Shown here: positions 48,234 to 57,049 of the stretch, in pieces | Layout of the letters: every line of letters begins with the position of its first letter | How positions within the stretch are numbered: the stretch's first letter is position 1 | Assembly: GCF_030546645.1 (NCBI RefSeq) | Contig: NZ_JAUOTO010000006.1 | Span: 124,001 to 188,000, forward strand | Length of the DNA: 64,000 nt | Reading direction: 5' to 3' | Origin: Flavitalea plasmicola | GTDB taxonomy: Bacteria > Bacteroidota > Bacteroidia > Chitinophagales > Chitinophagaceae | The notes under the pieces: generated by a model | What the model saw: only the letters and a program-made list of their open reading frames with translations | Databases searched by the model: none | What the model was told of the DNA's origin: nothing | Translations under genes and position numbers: made by a program

Positions 48234-50597
48234 TTAACCTCTTCTGCCGGGCCTGCTGCCGCCGCCACCGCCACCTCCGGAAGACCTGGAACCGCCGCCA
48301 CCGCCTCCGCCACTGGACCGGGGCGCACTGAAGCCGCCGCCACCTCCGCCATTGGGCCTGCTAAAACCACCGCCGCCCCCGCTGGGACGGGCAGGTTGGC
48401 TATAACCACCGCTCCGGGCCCGCTCGAAATTCTGGGTGCTCTGCTGGCCACGCATCCGCATCTGCTGATCCCTGTTCAGGTTGGGCACGGCCTGGCTGTT
48501 GTTCGGCACAGGCCTCCATTGGTTGGACTGCCGCTGCTGCCACTGGTTCGTGGAAGGGTTCCGTTGATACACATTCCCATTGCGATCCGAATAAACATTG
48601 TTCGAACCCGGTCTCATGCCCGGTCTTGCTCCCTGCGTGATAGGCCGGCTCGTACCATTATACGTTCCGCCGGGACGAAAGCCCTGCGGCGACGGGCGGG
48701 TACTGCCATTATAGCCGCCGGGCCTGTTATAGCTGGTGGGACGGGTAGAAACGTTGCGGAAGTTATAGCCACCCTGCACATTCCGGGTGATCACGCCGCC
48801 CCTGTTCCTGTAAATATTGGTCGTATAATGATTGGTGTAAATGTTACTGTTACGATAGTAGTTATGGCCATAGTAGCCATAGTTACGGTACCCGCTCCAT
48901 ACATAGGGGGGACGATACACACGGGGTCCCCACCATCCGCCGCCGCCCCAACCGCCACCCCAGTAGCCGCCAAAGCCGATCCCGAAATGCAGCCATCCGC
49001 CGCCATAGCCATAGCCCAGGCTCCATCCGGCCCAGGGGTTATAGCACATATTGAAACCCCAGCTCCAGGGGCGGGGATAATAATAGCCCCCATACCAGGG
49101 ATCATAATAGAATCCCGTTCCATAGACCACCGTAGGGCCATAAATATAATTGTTCAGATAGCCGGGCGTATACCCCATATACACATACTGCGGCGTCACA
49201 TCATACACATACACATACTTGATATTGTACAGGGGAGAGTTCGGTGGGATCCTGTCCACTTCCTCAGGCCTTTCCGTAGCCACCTGCCACGGGCCGCTGG
49301 GGCTGGGACCGACAAACCAAACGCCATTGTCCACCGTGTAGTAGTTATTGCCGCTTTTTACGACCGAGCTGCTCGTATTCGTACCATACTGCATATCAGT
49401 TCCTTGCAGCGGTTCAAACTTGGGATCCCCGTTATAGGTCACATCCGTGGTGGCCGAGCTGCGGTCCACTTTCGCCGTTTGTGGGATCTGTGCATCCATT
49501 ACCGCTTCGCGGGCGGCTTCCGTGCCGGCGACACTGGCCAGCACATTATCCTTGGGACTTCCCTCCGGAATGCTGGCGAAATTGGCAGGCAGCGCATTGG
49601 CCGCAACATAATGCCATCCGCCCGTCAGGGAGGAAGAAGTATACCAGCGACCGGAGATCAGCACATAATAATGGCCTGTGCTCTGGTCCTGGAAAATATC
49701 ATTGGGGGAATTGCTGACATAGCTAAGGTCCGTCCCGGAAATGGGCGTAAAGCTGGGCTGGCCATTGGATTGGATCAGCTCGGCGGGAGACGTGCTCACG
49801 ACGATATTGGATACCTGGACATCCTGCTGGGCGGTCGCCGAATCCACATATCCCGCGTTGGAAGCGTTGGCCGCATCTACCGCACTCTTCACCGCATTCA
49901 GGTTGGAAGGCACGTTGCCGGCGGGGGAGTAAGGTCCCGTAGCCGCCTGTGCAGTGTACCAATGCTTGCCGCCATACAGATAAAACGCCCCGTCCGTGTT
50001 CTTGACAATGGTAAAAGGAGAGTTGACCACGACATCCACCCCCCAATCTTTATTGGGTTGCAGCTTCGGCTGTCCGTCGATCATCACCAGCAGGGAAGGC
50101 CTGTCGGAATAAATGATCCTGGGCGCCGACGTATTCAGGTCCTTGGAAAGCTTTTTCTGCTCGGTATTCTGATCCAGCGAAGCCAGCAGCTCGTCCAGGG
50201 ACAGATCCCCGGCAGCCTCCGGCAGATTGGCTTCCAGCGATCTCTTCAGGCTGGAATTGAAATTGTCATCCTGCTCCCCGGGGAAACGCACATTCGGCAC
50301 TTTTGCCGATTGGATCACCACCCGGCGATTATCCCGGTCCGTCTCAACATTCGCGATCGACCAGAAAGTACCAAAAACGGGCTCCGTCTTGCCCGACTGC
50401 AGGACCGAGACTGCCCACCGGCTTTTCAGGACATTATCCGAGAAGGATTCCGGCTGCGGCTGATAAATCTTTATCACCGAGCCATCATCCGTCGTAAAAC
50501 TCCTTGGCCAGTCCTGCTGGGCCTCCTGCCCGAAGGCAGCGCCGGCAAAAAACACGGCACAAAAGAGCGGAAGTAGTATAGTACGAAAACTTCTCAT
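48234..50597 (-). CDS. Large secreted protein with three aromatic repeats and Gly/Tyr/Trp-rich region
   Basis: A 787-residue exported protein (signal peptide about 1-24, FAGAAFGQ) of a type often labelled carbohydrate-binding, with no proven function. After a conserved N-terminal domain, three tandem modules of about 55 residues occur (near 180, 275 and 390). Each runs GxPxFxPxxGTDxxYxxNS, then YYxxxxGxWYxxxxxxGPW. Then comes a Tyr/Trp/Gly-rich stretch (about 480-600; GGYWGGGWGGGGWWG), an Asn/Arg/Gln-rich zone and a glycine-rich tail with GGGGG and SRSSGGG repeats. Such composition suggests an extracellular, possibly matrix-forming or surface-associated role. A perfect 12-bp palindrome ATCGTTAACGAT lies 13 bases before the start. 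Confidence 0.72.
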   Translation of the reverse strand: MRSFRTILLPLFCAVFFAGAAFGQEAQQDWPRSFTTDDGSVIKIYQPQPESFSDNVLKSRWAVSVLQSGKTEPVFGTFWSIANVETDRDNRRVVIQSAKVPNVRFPGEQDDNFNSSLKRSLEANLPEAAGDLSLDELLASLDQNTEQKKLSKDLNTSAPRIIYSDRPSLLVMIDGQPKLQPNKDWGVDVVVNSPFTIVKNTDGAFYLYGGKHWYTAQAATGPYSPAGNVPSNLNAVKSAVDAANASNAGYVDSATAQQDVQVSNIVVSTSPAELIQSNGQPSFTPISGTDLSYVSNSPNDIFQDQSTGHYYVLISGRWYTSSSLTGGWHYVAANALPANFASIPEGSPKDNVLASVAGTEAAREAVMDAQIPQTAKVDRSSATTDVTYNGDPKFEPLQGTDMQYGTNTSSSVVKSGNNYYTVDNGVWFVGPSPSGPWQVATERPEEVDRIPPNSPLYNIKYVYVYDVTPQYVYMGYTPGYLNNYIYGPTVVYGTGFYYDPWYGGYYYPRPWSWGFNMCYNPWAGWSLGYGYGGGWLHFGIGFGGYWGGGWGGGGWWGPRVYRPPYVWSGYRNYGYYGHNYYRNSNIYTNHYTTNIYRNRGGVITRNVQGGYNFRNVSTRPTSYNRPGGYNGSTRPSPQGFRPGGTYNGTSRPITQGARPGMRPGSNNVYSDRNGNVYQRNPSTNQWQQRQSNQWRPVPNNSQAVPNLNRDQQMRMRGQQSTQNFERARSGGYSQPARPSGGGGGFSRPNGGGGGGFSAPRSSGGGGGGGSRSSGGGGGGGSRPGRRG

Positions 50598-50838
50598 ATA
50601 TGTACATTTATCGTTAACGATGGTAGAAAAACGAAATTCGGGCGGAGGACGAACCTCAGATCAACAGCTTAAACGCCGGACATAGGCGCATCTGTTGCCA
50701 TTCTTCGGAATGGTCCCAAAGTATGACTGAATTGGAACCCAAAAGTTTTATGCCGCTAAAAAATTAATTGTTAAAATGTTGCCCGGATTTTTTAATGTCC
50801 ATCGTTTTCACGATGCCTGCTGCCGAAGCCCCGCCGCC

Positions 50839-53727
50839 TCAATGCGCCTCCAGCCAATTGACCCCGGACCCCACTTCCGCCAGCACGGGCACATCATTCG
50901 GTAAAGGCAACGCCGTCTCCATACAACGCATAATGATGGGTTTAATTTTATCCACCTCCTCCTTGTGTGCGTCGAAAACCAATTCGTCATGCACCTGCAG
51001 CAACATCCTGGATCTGAACTTATTGACCCGAAAAGCTTCGTCCACCCGGATCATGGCCAGCTTGATCATATCCGCGGCCGTCCCCTGGATCGGCGAGTTG
51101 ATGGCGTTCCTTTCGGCAAAGCCCCGCACCGTAAAATTAGCCGAGTTGATATCCCGCAGCCAACGTTTCCGCCCCATCAGCGTCTCCACATACCCATTCT
51201 CCCGGGCAAAATTCATCGTGCTGTCCATATAGTGCTGGATGCCCGCAAACTGCTTTTTATAGTTGTCGATGATCTCTTTGGCTTCGCTCCGGCTGATGCC
51301 CAGGTTATCCGCTAACCCAAAGGCGCCCTGCCCATAGATAATGCCGAAATTGACGCTTTTGGCCTTATAGCGCATTTCCTTGGTGACATCTTTCTCCTCA
51401 ACGCCGAATACCTTGGCCGCCGTGGCCGTATGGATATCCTTCCCTTCCCGGAAGGCGGCACAGAGATTTGGGTCCGCGCTGATAGCCGCTACGATCCGCA
51501 GCTCTATCTGTGAATAATCCGCGGACAAAAGCACGAACTCCTCGCTTCTCGGAACAAATGCCTTCCGGATCTCCCTTCCCCGCTCCGTGCGGATAGGAAT
51601 ATTCTGCAGGTTGGGGTTGTTGCTGCTAAGCCTTCCGGTCACCGCCACCGCCTGTGCATAGCTCGTATGTACACGGCCTGTCCTGCGATTGACCATCAGG
51701 GGAAGGGCATCCACATAGGTGGACTTCAGCTTCGTCAGCTCCCGGAAGGCGAGGATGTCATCCACGATCTGGTGACGCGCCGCCAGCTTCAGCAGCACAT
51801 CCTCCCCGGTCGCATATTGACCCGTCTTCGTCTTTTTCGCCTTGGGGTCCAGCTGCATTTTCTCGAACAACACCTCCCCCAGCTGTTTGGGCGATGCAAG
51901 ATTGAATCGCAAGCCTCCCGCCTGGGCATATACTTTCTCCTCCGCTTCCTTCGCCTCCCGATCCAGCTCCTTCGAATATTCCCGGAGAAAGTCCATATCC
52001 ACCCTGATACCCTCATACTCCATCGACGTCAGCACTTTTACCAGTGGATTCTCCACCTCGTAAAACACCTTTTCCACTTCTTTTTTCTTTAGCAGGGGAA
52101 GAAAACATTGCTGCAGCTGCAGGGTGATATCAGCGTCCTCCGCCGCATAATCCTTGATCTTCTCCAGCTCCACATCCCGCATCGTCCCCTGTCCTTTCCC
52201 TTTTTTGCCGATCAGCTCCTCGATATGGACAGGCTCATAACCCAGGTACTGGGCGCTCAAAATATCCATGCCCCGCTTGCCTTCCGGCTCGATGACATAA
52301 TGCGCCAGCATGGTATCGAAAATGTTCCCTTTCAGCTCGACCCCATACCATTTCAGGACCAACAAGTCATATTTCAGGTTCTGACCGATCCAGGTGATAG
52401 AGGCTTGGTCGAATACATGACTGAATGCGCCTAATATTTTTTTGGTTGCCTCCTGGTCCGCAGGTACAGGAACATAATAAGCTTCCCCGGCCTGCCAGGA
52501 AAAGCTCATGCCCACCAGCTCCACATCATTCGCGTCAATGCCCGTGGTCTCCGTATCGAAACAAACTTCTTTTTGCACCAGCAGTTTTTTCACCAGCTCC
52601 GCGATAGCCGCTTCACCCACCACAGCCGTATAGGTATGGGGCGCATTCCGGATATTCTTCCCCGCAATCACGCCGGAGGAGGCCTCACCTTCTTCCACAG
52701 CGCCCTCTTCGCCTTTTTCAACCGCAGCTTCCAGCCGTGTGCTCGCCTCTTCCAGCTTCTCCACGGATGGTCCCTTCTTCGTCCCGGCCGGCATATTCAC
52801 CACATTCCCGAACAGGTCCCGCTGCACCCCTTCCGGCGCAACAGCGGCCGTAAAACTATCTCCCAAGATCCTTTTTCCGATCGACTTAAACTCCAGCCCG
52901 GTGAAGATCTCATTTAGCACGTCCTTATTCCATTCCTTCAGCCTGAAATCCTCTTCATGGAACTCCACGGGCACTGTCGTGATGATGGTGGCCAGCTTCT
53001 TGCTCATCACCGCCAGCTCCTTGCCCGCCCGGACTTTCTCTCCCAAAGCCCCCTTAATGGTATCCGCGCTGGCGATCACATTTTCCAGGGTGCCATATTC
53101 AGCCAGCAGCTTGGCGGCCGTCTTTTCACCCACCCCCTTGATCCCGGGAATATTGTCCACCGCATCACCCATCAGCCCCAGTATATCGATCACCTGCGAA
53201 ACCTCTTTGATATTCCATTTGGCGCACACTTCTGCGGGTCCCATGATCTCCACGCTTCCCCCCTGGTAACCCGGCTTGTAGATCTTGATCTTGTCCGACA
53301 CCAGCTGCCCATAATCCTTATCCGGCGTCACCATATACACCTCATAACCGGCTGCCGCCGCCTGTTTGCTGAGCGTGCCAATTACGTCATCCGCCTCGAA
53401 CCCATCCAGCTCCATACAGGGAATGTTGAATCCCTTTACGATCGCCTTGATATCAGGCACCGCGCTGAGCAGGTCCTCCGGCGCTTCCTGCCGGTTGGCC
53501 TTATAATCCGCAAAATCCGTATGACGCTCCGTGGGCGCATGGGTGTCGAAACACACCGCCATATGAGAAGGATGCTGGTTGTTGATCAGTTCGATCAACG
53601 CATTGGTAAAGCCGAACTGTGCATTCGTATTCCTGCCTTTGGTCGTGATCCGCGGGCTGTTGATCAATGCGTAATAAGCGCGGAAGATCAGCGCCATGGC
53701 GTCCAGTAAAAAGAGTCTTTTGTCCAT
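50839..53727 (-). CDS. polA: DNA polymerase I
   Basis: The 962-residue DNA polymerase I for repair and Okazaki fragment processing. Residues 1-295 form the 5' nuclease (LFLLDAMALIFRAYYAL, GFEADDVIGTLSK, NIPGIKGVGEKTAAKLL). The 3'-5' exonuclease part has the DxE motif CFDTETTGIDAN. The polymerase palm carries LSADYSQIELRIVA, the finger motif KSVNFGIIYGQGAFGLA and the second metal motif VHDELVFDA. A variable Ala/Glu/Gly-rich linker of about 60 residues (near 320-375) joins the first two domains. Complete and intact; the ATG starts MDKRLFLLDAMALI. Confidence 0.97.
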   Translation of the reverse strand: MDKRLFLLDAMALIFRAYYALINSPRITTKGRNTNAQFGFTNALIELINNQHPSHMAVCFDTHAPTERHTDFADYKANRQEAPEDLLSAVPDIKAIVKGFNIPCMELDGFEADDVIGTLSKQAAAAGYEVYMVTPDKDYGQLVSDKIKIYKPGYQGGSVEIMGPAEVCAKWNIKEVSQVIDILGLMGDAVDNIPGIKGVGEKTAAKLLAEYGTLENVIASADTIKGALGEKVRAGKELAVMSKKLATIITTVPVEFHEEDFRLKEWNKDVLNEIFTGLEFKSIGKRILGDSFTAAVAPEGVQRDLFGNVVNMPAGTKKGPSVEKLEEASTRLEAAVEKGEEGAVEEGEASSGVIAGKNIRNAPHTYTAVVGEAAIAELVKKLLVQKEVCFDTETTGIDANDVELVGMSFSWQAGEAYYVPVPADQEATKKILGAFSHVFDQASITWIGQNLKYDLLVLKWYGVELKGNIFDTMLAHYVIEPEGKRGMDILSAQYLGYEPVHIEELIGKKGKGQGTMRDVELEKIKDYAAEDADITLQLQQCFLPLLKKKEVEKVFYEVENPLVKVLTSMEYEGIRVDMDFLREYSKELDREAKEAEEKVYAQAGGLRFNLASPKQLGEVLFEKMQLDPKAKKTKTGQYATGEDVLLKLAARHQIVDDILAFRELTKLKSTYVDALPLMVNRRTGRVHTSYAQAVAVTGRLSSNNPNLQNIPIRTERGREIRKAFVPRSEEFVLLSADYSQIELRIVAAISADPNLCAAFREGKDIHTATAAKVFGVEEKDVTKEMRYKAKSVNFGIIYGQGAFGLADNLGISRSEAKEIIDNYKKQFAGIQHYMDSTMNFARENGYVETLMGRKRWLRDINSANFTVRGFAERNAINSPIQGTAADMIKLAMIRVDEAFRVNKFRSRMLLQVHDELVFDAHKEEVDKIKPIIMRCMETALPLPNDVPVLAEVGSGVNWLEAH

Positions 53728-53782
53728 GCTGCAAGTTACTTAAATTACCTCCACGCATAATGTCTTCTCAATGGCCTCGGTG

Positions 53783-53803
53783 AATCCCGGGATGGCCGGG
53801 ATT
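53783..53803. repeat. Perfect hairpin between polA and the BRO remnant
   Basis: AATCCCGG / CCGGGATT with a GATGG loop, an 8-bp perfect stem in the gap before the truncated BRO-N gene. No T-run follows, so it is not a standard terminator. Confidence 0.45.
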
Positions 53804-53892
53804 TCTGATATGCACAACCACCCGCCGCGCTAAAATTCTTAGTTTTTTGCTTTCGGTATTTCCTACCTTTACAGACAATTAAAATTTATCTT

Positions 53893-54378
53893 ATGAGTAA
53901 TATAAAACTATTCGAATCACAAAAGATCCGCAGCCATTGGGATGCTGAACAGGAGAAATGGTACTTTTCGGTCGTGGACATCATCGGGGTGCTCACGGAA
54001 AGCCCTAATCCCCGAAAATACTGGAGTGTATTGAAAACCAGGCTAAAGCAGGAAGGAAGTCACTTGACTACAAACTGTAGTCAACTCAAAATGCAATCGG
54101 CGGATGGCAAATTTTACCTGACCGACGTCGCCGACACCCAACAGCTGCTCCGCCTCATTCAATCCATCCCCTCCCCCAAGGCCGAACCCTTCAAACAATG
54201 GCTGGCAAAAGTTGGCTACGAACGCATAGAAGAAACCCAGGACCCCGAAAAATCCATCGACAGGGCTATGGAAGATTCCCTGAAACTTGCCACTCTTTCC
54301 TTGTCAACTTGTCAAGAAAACTCCTTACCTTTACCCCAAAACCTTCCATATGACCATCATGACTGTTGGCGAGTTTAA
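53893..54378 (+). pseudogene. Truncated BRO-N (phage antirepressor-like) gene
   Basis: An open frame of 161 residues whose first 125 or so residues match the BRO-N / KilA-N-type antirepressor family (IRSHWDAEQEKWYFSVVDIIGVLTES, YWSVLKTRLKQEGS, FYLTDVADTQQLLRLIQSI, WLAKVGYERIEETQDPEKSIDRAM). Family members usually continue for another 120-150 residues; here the similarity stops at about 54275 and a short unrelated tail (SLKLATLSLSTCQENSLPLPQ) reads into the antitoxin gene. The frame is likely a 3'-deleted remnant of a phage-type gene. A TACCTTTA box lies upstream, so it may still be transcribed. It may still fold as a BRO-N domain, which would make it a solo regulator. Confidence 0.7.
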
Positions 54379-54580
54379 AAGGGATTTCTCCGAAGCCCTC
54401 AAACGGGTACAAGCCGGGGAAGAGATCGCTATTTCCTACGGGAAGAATAAAGAAATTGTTGCGAGGTTGGTTCCTAAAGCTTCTCCCCCAAAAGCCAAAA
54501 GAAAACTGGGCATCCTCAAAGGAAAAGTGCAATTCAACGCTGATTTCAAAATGACCGAAGAAGAATTTTTGGGAATATGA
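54350..54580 (+). CDS. Phd/YefM-type antitoxin
   Basis: A 76-residue antitoxin of the Phd/YefM family: TVGEFKRDFSEALKRVQAGEEIAISYGKNKEIVARLVPK is the DNA-binding/dimerisation part. The C-terminal FNADFKMTEEEFLGI would wrap the toxin. It lies directly upstream of the PIN toxin with a 4-base ATGA overlap. Starts at 54350 or 54359 are both possible. It overlaps the end of the BRO remnant, whose promoter may feed it, and a TACCTTTA box sits about 20 bases before the start. Such pairs are usually autoregulated through the antitoxin. Confidence 0.85.
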   Translation: MTIMTVGEFKRDFSEALKRVQAGEEIAISYGKNKEIVARLVPKASPPKAKRKLGILKGKVQFNADFKMTEEEFLGI

Positions 54581-54981
54581 CTTATCTGCTAGATACACAC
54601 TACGTGCTTTGGGCCGTTGCGGACTCGGAGAAGATCTCCCGGAAAATGAAGTACGTCCTTACCAACCCGGATTTTCGGATCATCGTCAGCACGATCAGTT
54701 TTTGGGAAGTATCGCTGAAAAGCGCTTTGGGTAAACTGGAGATCTCCGGCTTTACTCCGGAGGAATTGCCCGGAGCCTGTGCCCACATTGGTTTTGAAAT
54801 AAAACATTTGTCGCATCAGGATAGCTGTACCTATCACAAATTAAAGGCTGCTTACCATAAAGACCCTTTCGATCGCATGTTGATATGGCAGGCGATACGG
54901 AATGATTATATCTTCATCACTGCCGACCGCCAGGCAAAAAAATATGTCTCTGAAGGGCTAAAAATACTTGCTATTGCATAA
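54577..54981 (+). CDS. VapC-like PIN domain ribonuclease toxin
   Basis: A 134-residue PIN-domain RNase. The acidic active site is Asp6 (YLLDTHYVLWA), Glu44 (ISFWEVSLKSA), the Asp of DPFDRMLIWQA and the Asp of ITADRQAKKY, which fits the Sll0205-type PIN subfamily often paired with Phd antitoxins. It would cleave RNA when freed from the antitoxin. The 4-base overlap with the antitoxin gene ensures coupled translation. It converges on uvrB with 5 bases between stops, leaving no room for a separate terminator. Confidence 0.9.
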   Translation: MTYLLDTHYVLWAVADSEKISRKMKYVLTNPDFRIIVSTISFWEVSLKSALGKLEISGFTPEELPGACAHIGFEIKHLSHQDSCTYHKLKAAYHKDPFDRMLIWQAIRNDYIFITADRQAKKYVSEGLKILAIA

Positions 54982-54986
54982 TAATC

Positions 54987-57026
54987 CTACCCCTTCATCT
55001 CCTTCAACTGCTTCTGCATCGTAAACATATTATCCCTCAACCTCGCCGCCTCCATAAAATCCAGGTCCCTCGCCGCCTTCTCCATCTCTTTCTTAACCTT
55101 AGCGATCGCCTTCTCCAGCTGCGGGATCGTCTGATACACTTCCTGCTCTTCCGCCACCATGGTCACCAGGTCCTCATCCGGCGCAATGGCATAAGGATTC
55201 GCCTGGTCATAACCCTTGATATCCAGCACCGACGTCTGCGCAAACACCTGCTCCTTCGACTTCGTCACCGTCCGGGGAGTGATCCCGTGCTCGGCATTAT
55301 ACGCGATCTGCTTTTCACGCCGCCGCGCCGTCTCATCCATCGTCCGCTGCATGCTCTCCGTGATCGTGTCCGCATAAAAGATCACCAGCCCATCGACATT
55401 CCGCGCAGCACGGCCCGCCGTCTGTGTAAGCGACTTCTCATTACGCAGGAAGCCCTCCTTGTCTGCATCCAGGATCGCTACCAGCGACACCTCCGGAAGA
55501 TCCAACCCTTCTCTCAGCAGGTTCACACCCACCAGGACGTCGATATCCCCCAGCCGCAGCTGCCGCAGGATCTCCACCCGCTCCAGCGTATCCACCTCGC
55601 TATGAATATATTTTGACTTGATATCGATGCGATGCAGGTATTTATCCATTTCTTCCGCCATCCTTTTGGTGAGCGTAGTCACCAATACACGGTCCCCTTT
55701 CTTCACCCGCTTGTCGATCTCGTCCAGCAGGTCGTCGATCTGGTTGGCGCTGGGCCGCACTTCGATAGGAGGGTCCAGCAGCCCTGTGGGCCGCACCACC
55801 TGCTCTACGACAATCCCTCCCGTCTTTTCCAGCTCATAGTCACCCGGCGTAGCCGAGACGAAGACAGTCTGCCCCGTCAGGGACTCGAATTCATGGAAGT
55901 TCAGGGGACGGTTATCCAATGCGCTGGGCAGGCGGAAACCATAGTCCACCAGCACCAGCTTCCGGCTGCGGTCACCACCATACATGCCGCTGATCTGGGG
56001 CACCGTCTGATGGCTTTCATCCAGCACCGTAATAAAATCCTTCGGAAAATAATCCAGCAGGCAGAAAGGCCGGGTACCCGGATACCTGCGGTCGAAGAAA
56101 CGGGAATAGTTCTCCACGCCATTGCAATAGCCCAGCTCCCGGATCATCTCCACGTCATAGTTCACCCGCTCCGCCAGCCGCTGCGCCTCGATATACTTGC
56201 CGACGCTCTTGAAATAATCGACCTGCGCCGTCAACTCGTCCTGGATCTCATAGATCACCTGGTGCAGGATGTCCTTGGGCGCCAGGTAAAGATTCGCCGG
56301 GAAAATGGCCGCATCCTGCATCGACCCGATCCGCTTGCCCGTCTTCACGTCGAAGCTTTCGATCTCATCGATCTCATCGCCAAAAAAGCTGATGCGGTAG
56401 CCATAATCCACATAGGGAAGGTTGATATCCACCGTATCCCCCTTGACCCGGAAATGCCCCCGGTTAAACTCGATCTCCGTGCGTTTGTACAGGCTGTTCA
56501 CCAACGCGTGCAGAAAACCCTGCCGGCTCACCATCTGGCCTTTCTGAATGCGCACGATCCCATTCTCGAACTCCGCGGGATTGCCGATACCATAGATGCA
56601 GCTCACCGAAGCGACGACGATGATATCCCGCCGGCCACTGAGCAATTGCGTCGTGGCCTGCAGCCGCAGCTTCTCCAGCTCCTCGTTGATCGACAGATCT
56701 TTTTCGATATAGGTATTGCTCACGGGCATGTAAGCCTCCGGTTGATAATAGTCGTAGTAAGAGACAAAATAACCCACCGCATTCTCAGGGAAGAATTGCT
56801 TGAACTCCCCATACAGTTGCGCCACCAGCGTCTTATTATGGGTAAGCACCAGCGTCGGACGCTGCACGTTCTGGATCATGTTCGCAATGGTATAGGTCTT
56901 GCCGGAGCCTGTGACACCCAGCAAGGTTTGATATTGTTCGCCCGAGAGGATACCATCCGTCAGTTGGCGGATGGCCTCCGGCTGATCGCCGGCCGGCGAA
57001 TATTCGGAATGAATTTTAAAAGCCAT
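54987..57026 (-). CDS. uvrB: Excinuclease ABC subunit B
   Basis: The 679-residue damage-verifying helicase of nucleotide excision repair. Walker A is LLGVTGSGKTYT near residue 40, the beta-hairpin region follows with YYDYYQPEAYMPVSNTYIEKD, the Walker B-like motif is TVLDESHQTVPQ, and helicase motifs V/VI appear as VLVGVNLLREGLDLPEVSLVAILDADKEGFLR and QTAGRAARNV. The C-terminal UVR motif (IAKVKKEMEKAARDLDFMEAARLRDNM) binds UvrC. Complete and normal in length. It lies 23 bases after the AsmA-like gene on the same strand. Confidence 0.97.
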   Translation of the reverse strand: MAFKIHSEYSPAGDQPEAIRQLTDGILSGEQYQTLLGVTGSGKTYTIANMIQNVQRPTLVLTHNKTLVAQLYGEFKQFFPENAVGYFVSYYDYYQPEAYMPVSNTYIEKDLSINEELEKLRLQATTQLLSGRRDIIVVASVSCIYGIGNPAEFENGIVRIQKGQMVSRQGFLHALVNSLYKRTEIEFNRGHFRVKGDTVDINLPYVDYGYRISFFGDEIDEIESFDVKTGKRIGSMQDAAIFPANLYLAPKDILHQVIYEIQDELTAQVDYFKSVGKYIEAQRLAERVNYDVEMIRELGYCNGVENYSRFFDRRYPGTRPFCLLDYFPKDFITVLDESHQTVPQISGMYGGDRSRKLVLVDYGFRLPSALDNRPLNFHEFESLTGQTVFVSATPGDYELEKTGGIVVEQVVRPTGLLDPPIEVRPSANQIDDLLDEIDKRVKKGDRVLVTTLTKRMAEEMDKYLHRIDIKSKYIHSEVDTLERVEILRQLRLGDIDVLVGVNLLREGLDLPEVSLVAILDADKEGFLRNEKSLTQTAGRAARNVDGLVIFYADTITESMQRTMDETARRREKQIAYNAEHGITPRTVTKSKEQVFAQTSVLDIKGYDQANPYAIAPDEDLVTMVAEEQEVYQTIPQLEKAIAKVKKEMEKAARDLDFMEAARLRDNMFTMQKQLKEMKG

Positions 57027-57049
57027 ATCCGCAAGTTACCAAATATGGA

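Noticed and set aside
48396-50576. Plus-strand open frame of 726 codons opposite the large secreted protein gene
   Set aside because: Composition (Ile, Arg, His, Pro-rich) is that of an antisense reading of a Gly/Tyr/Asn-rich gene in a G+C-rich genome. The opposite strand has a signal peptide, repeats and a terminator.
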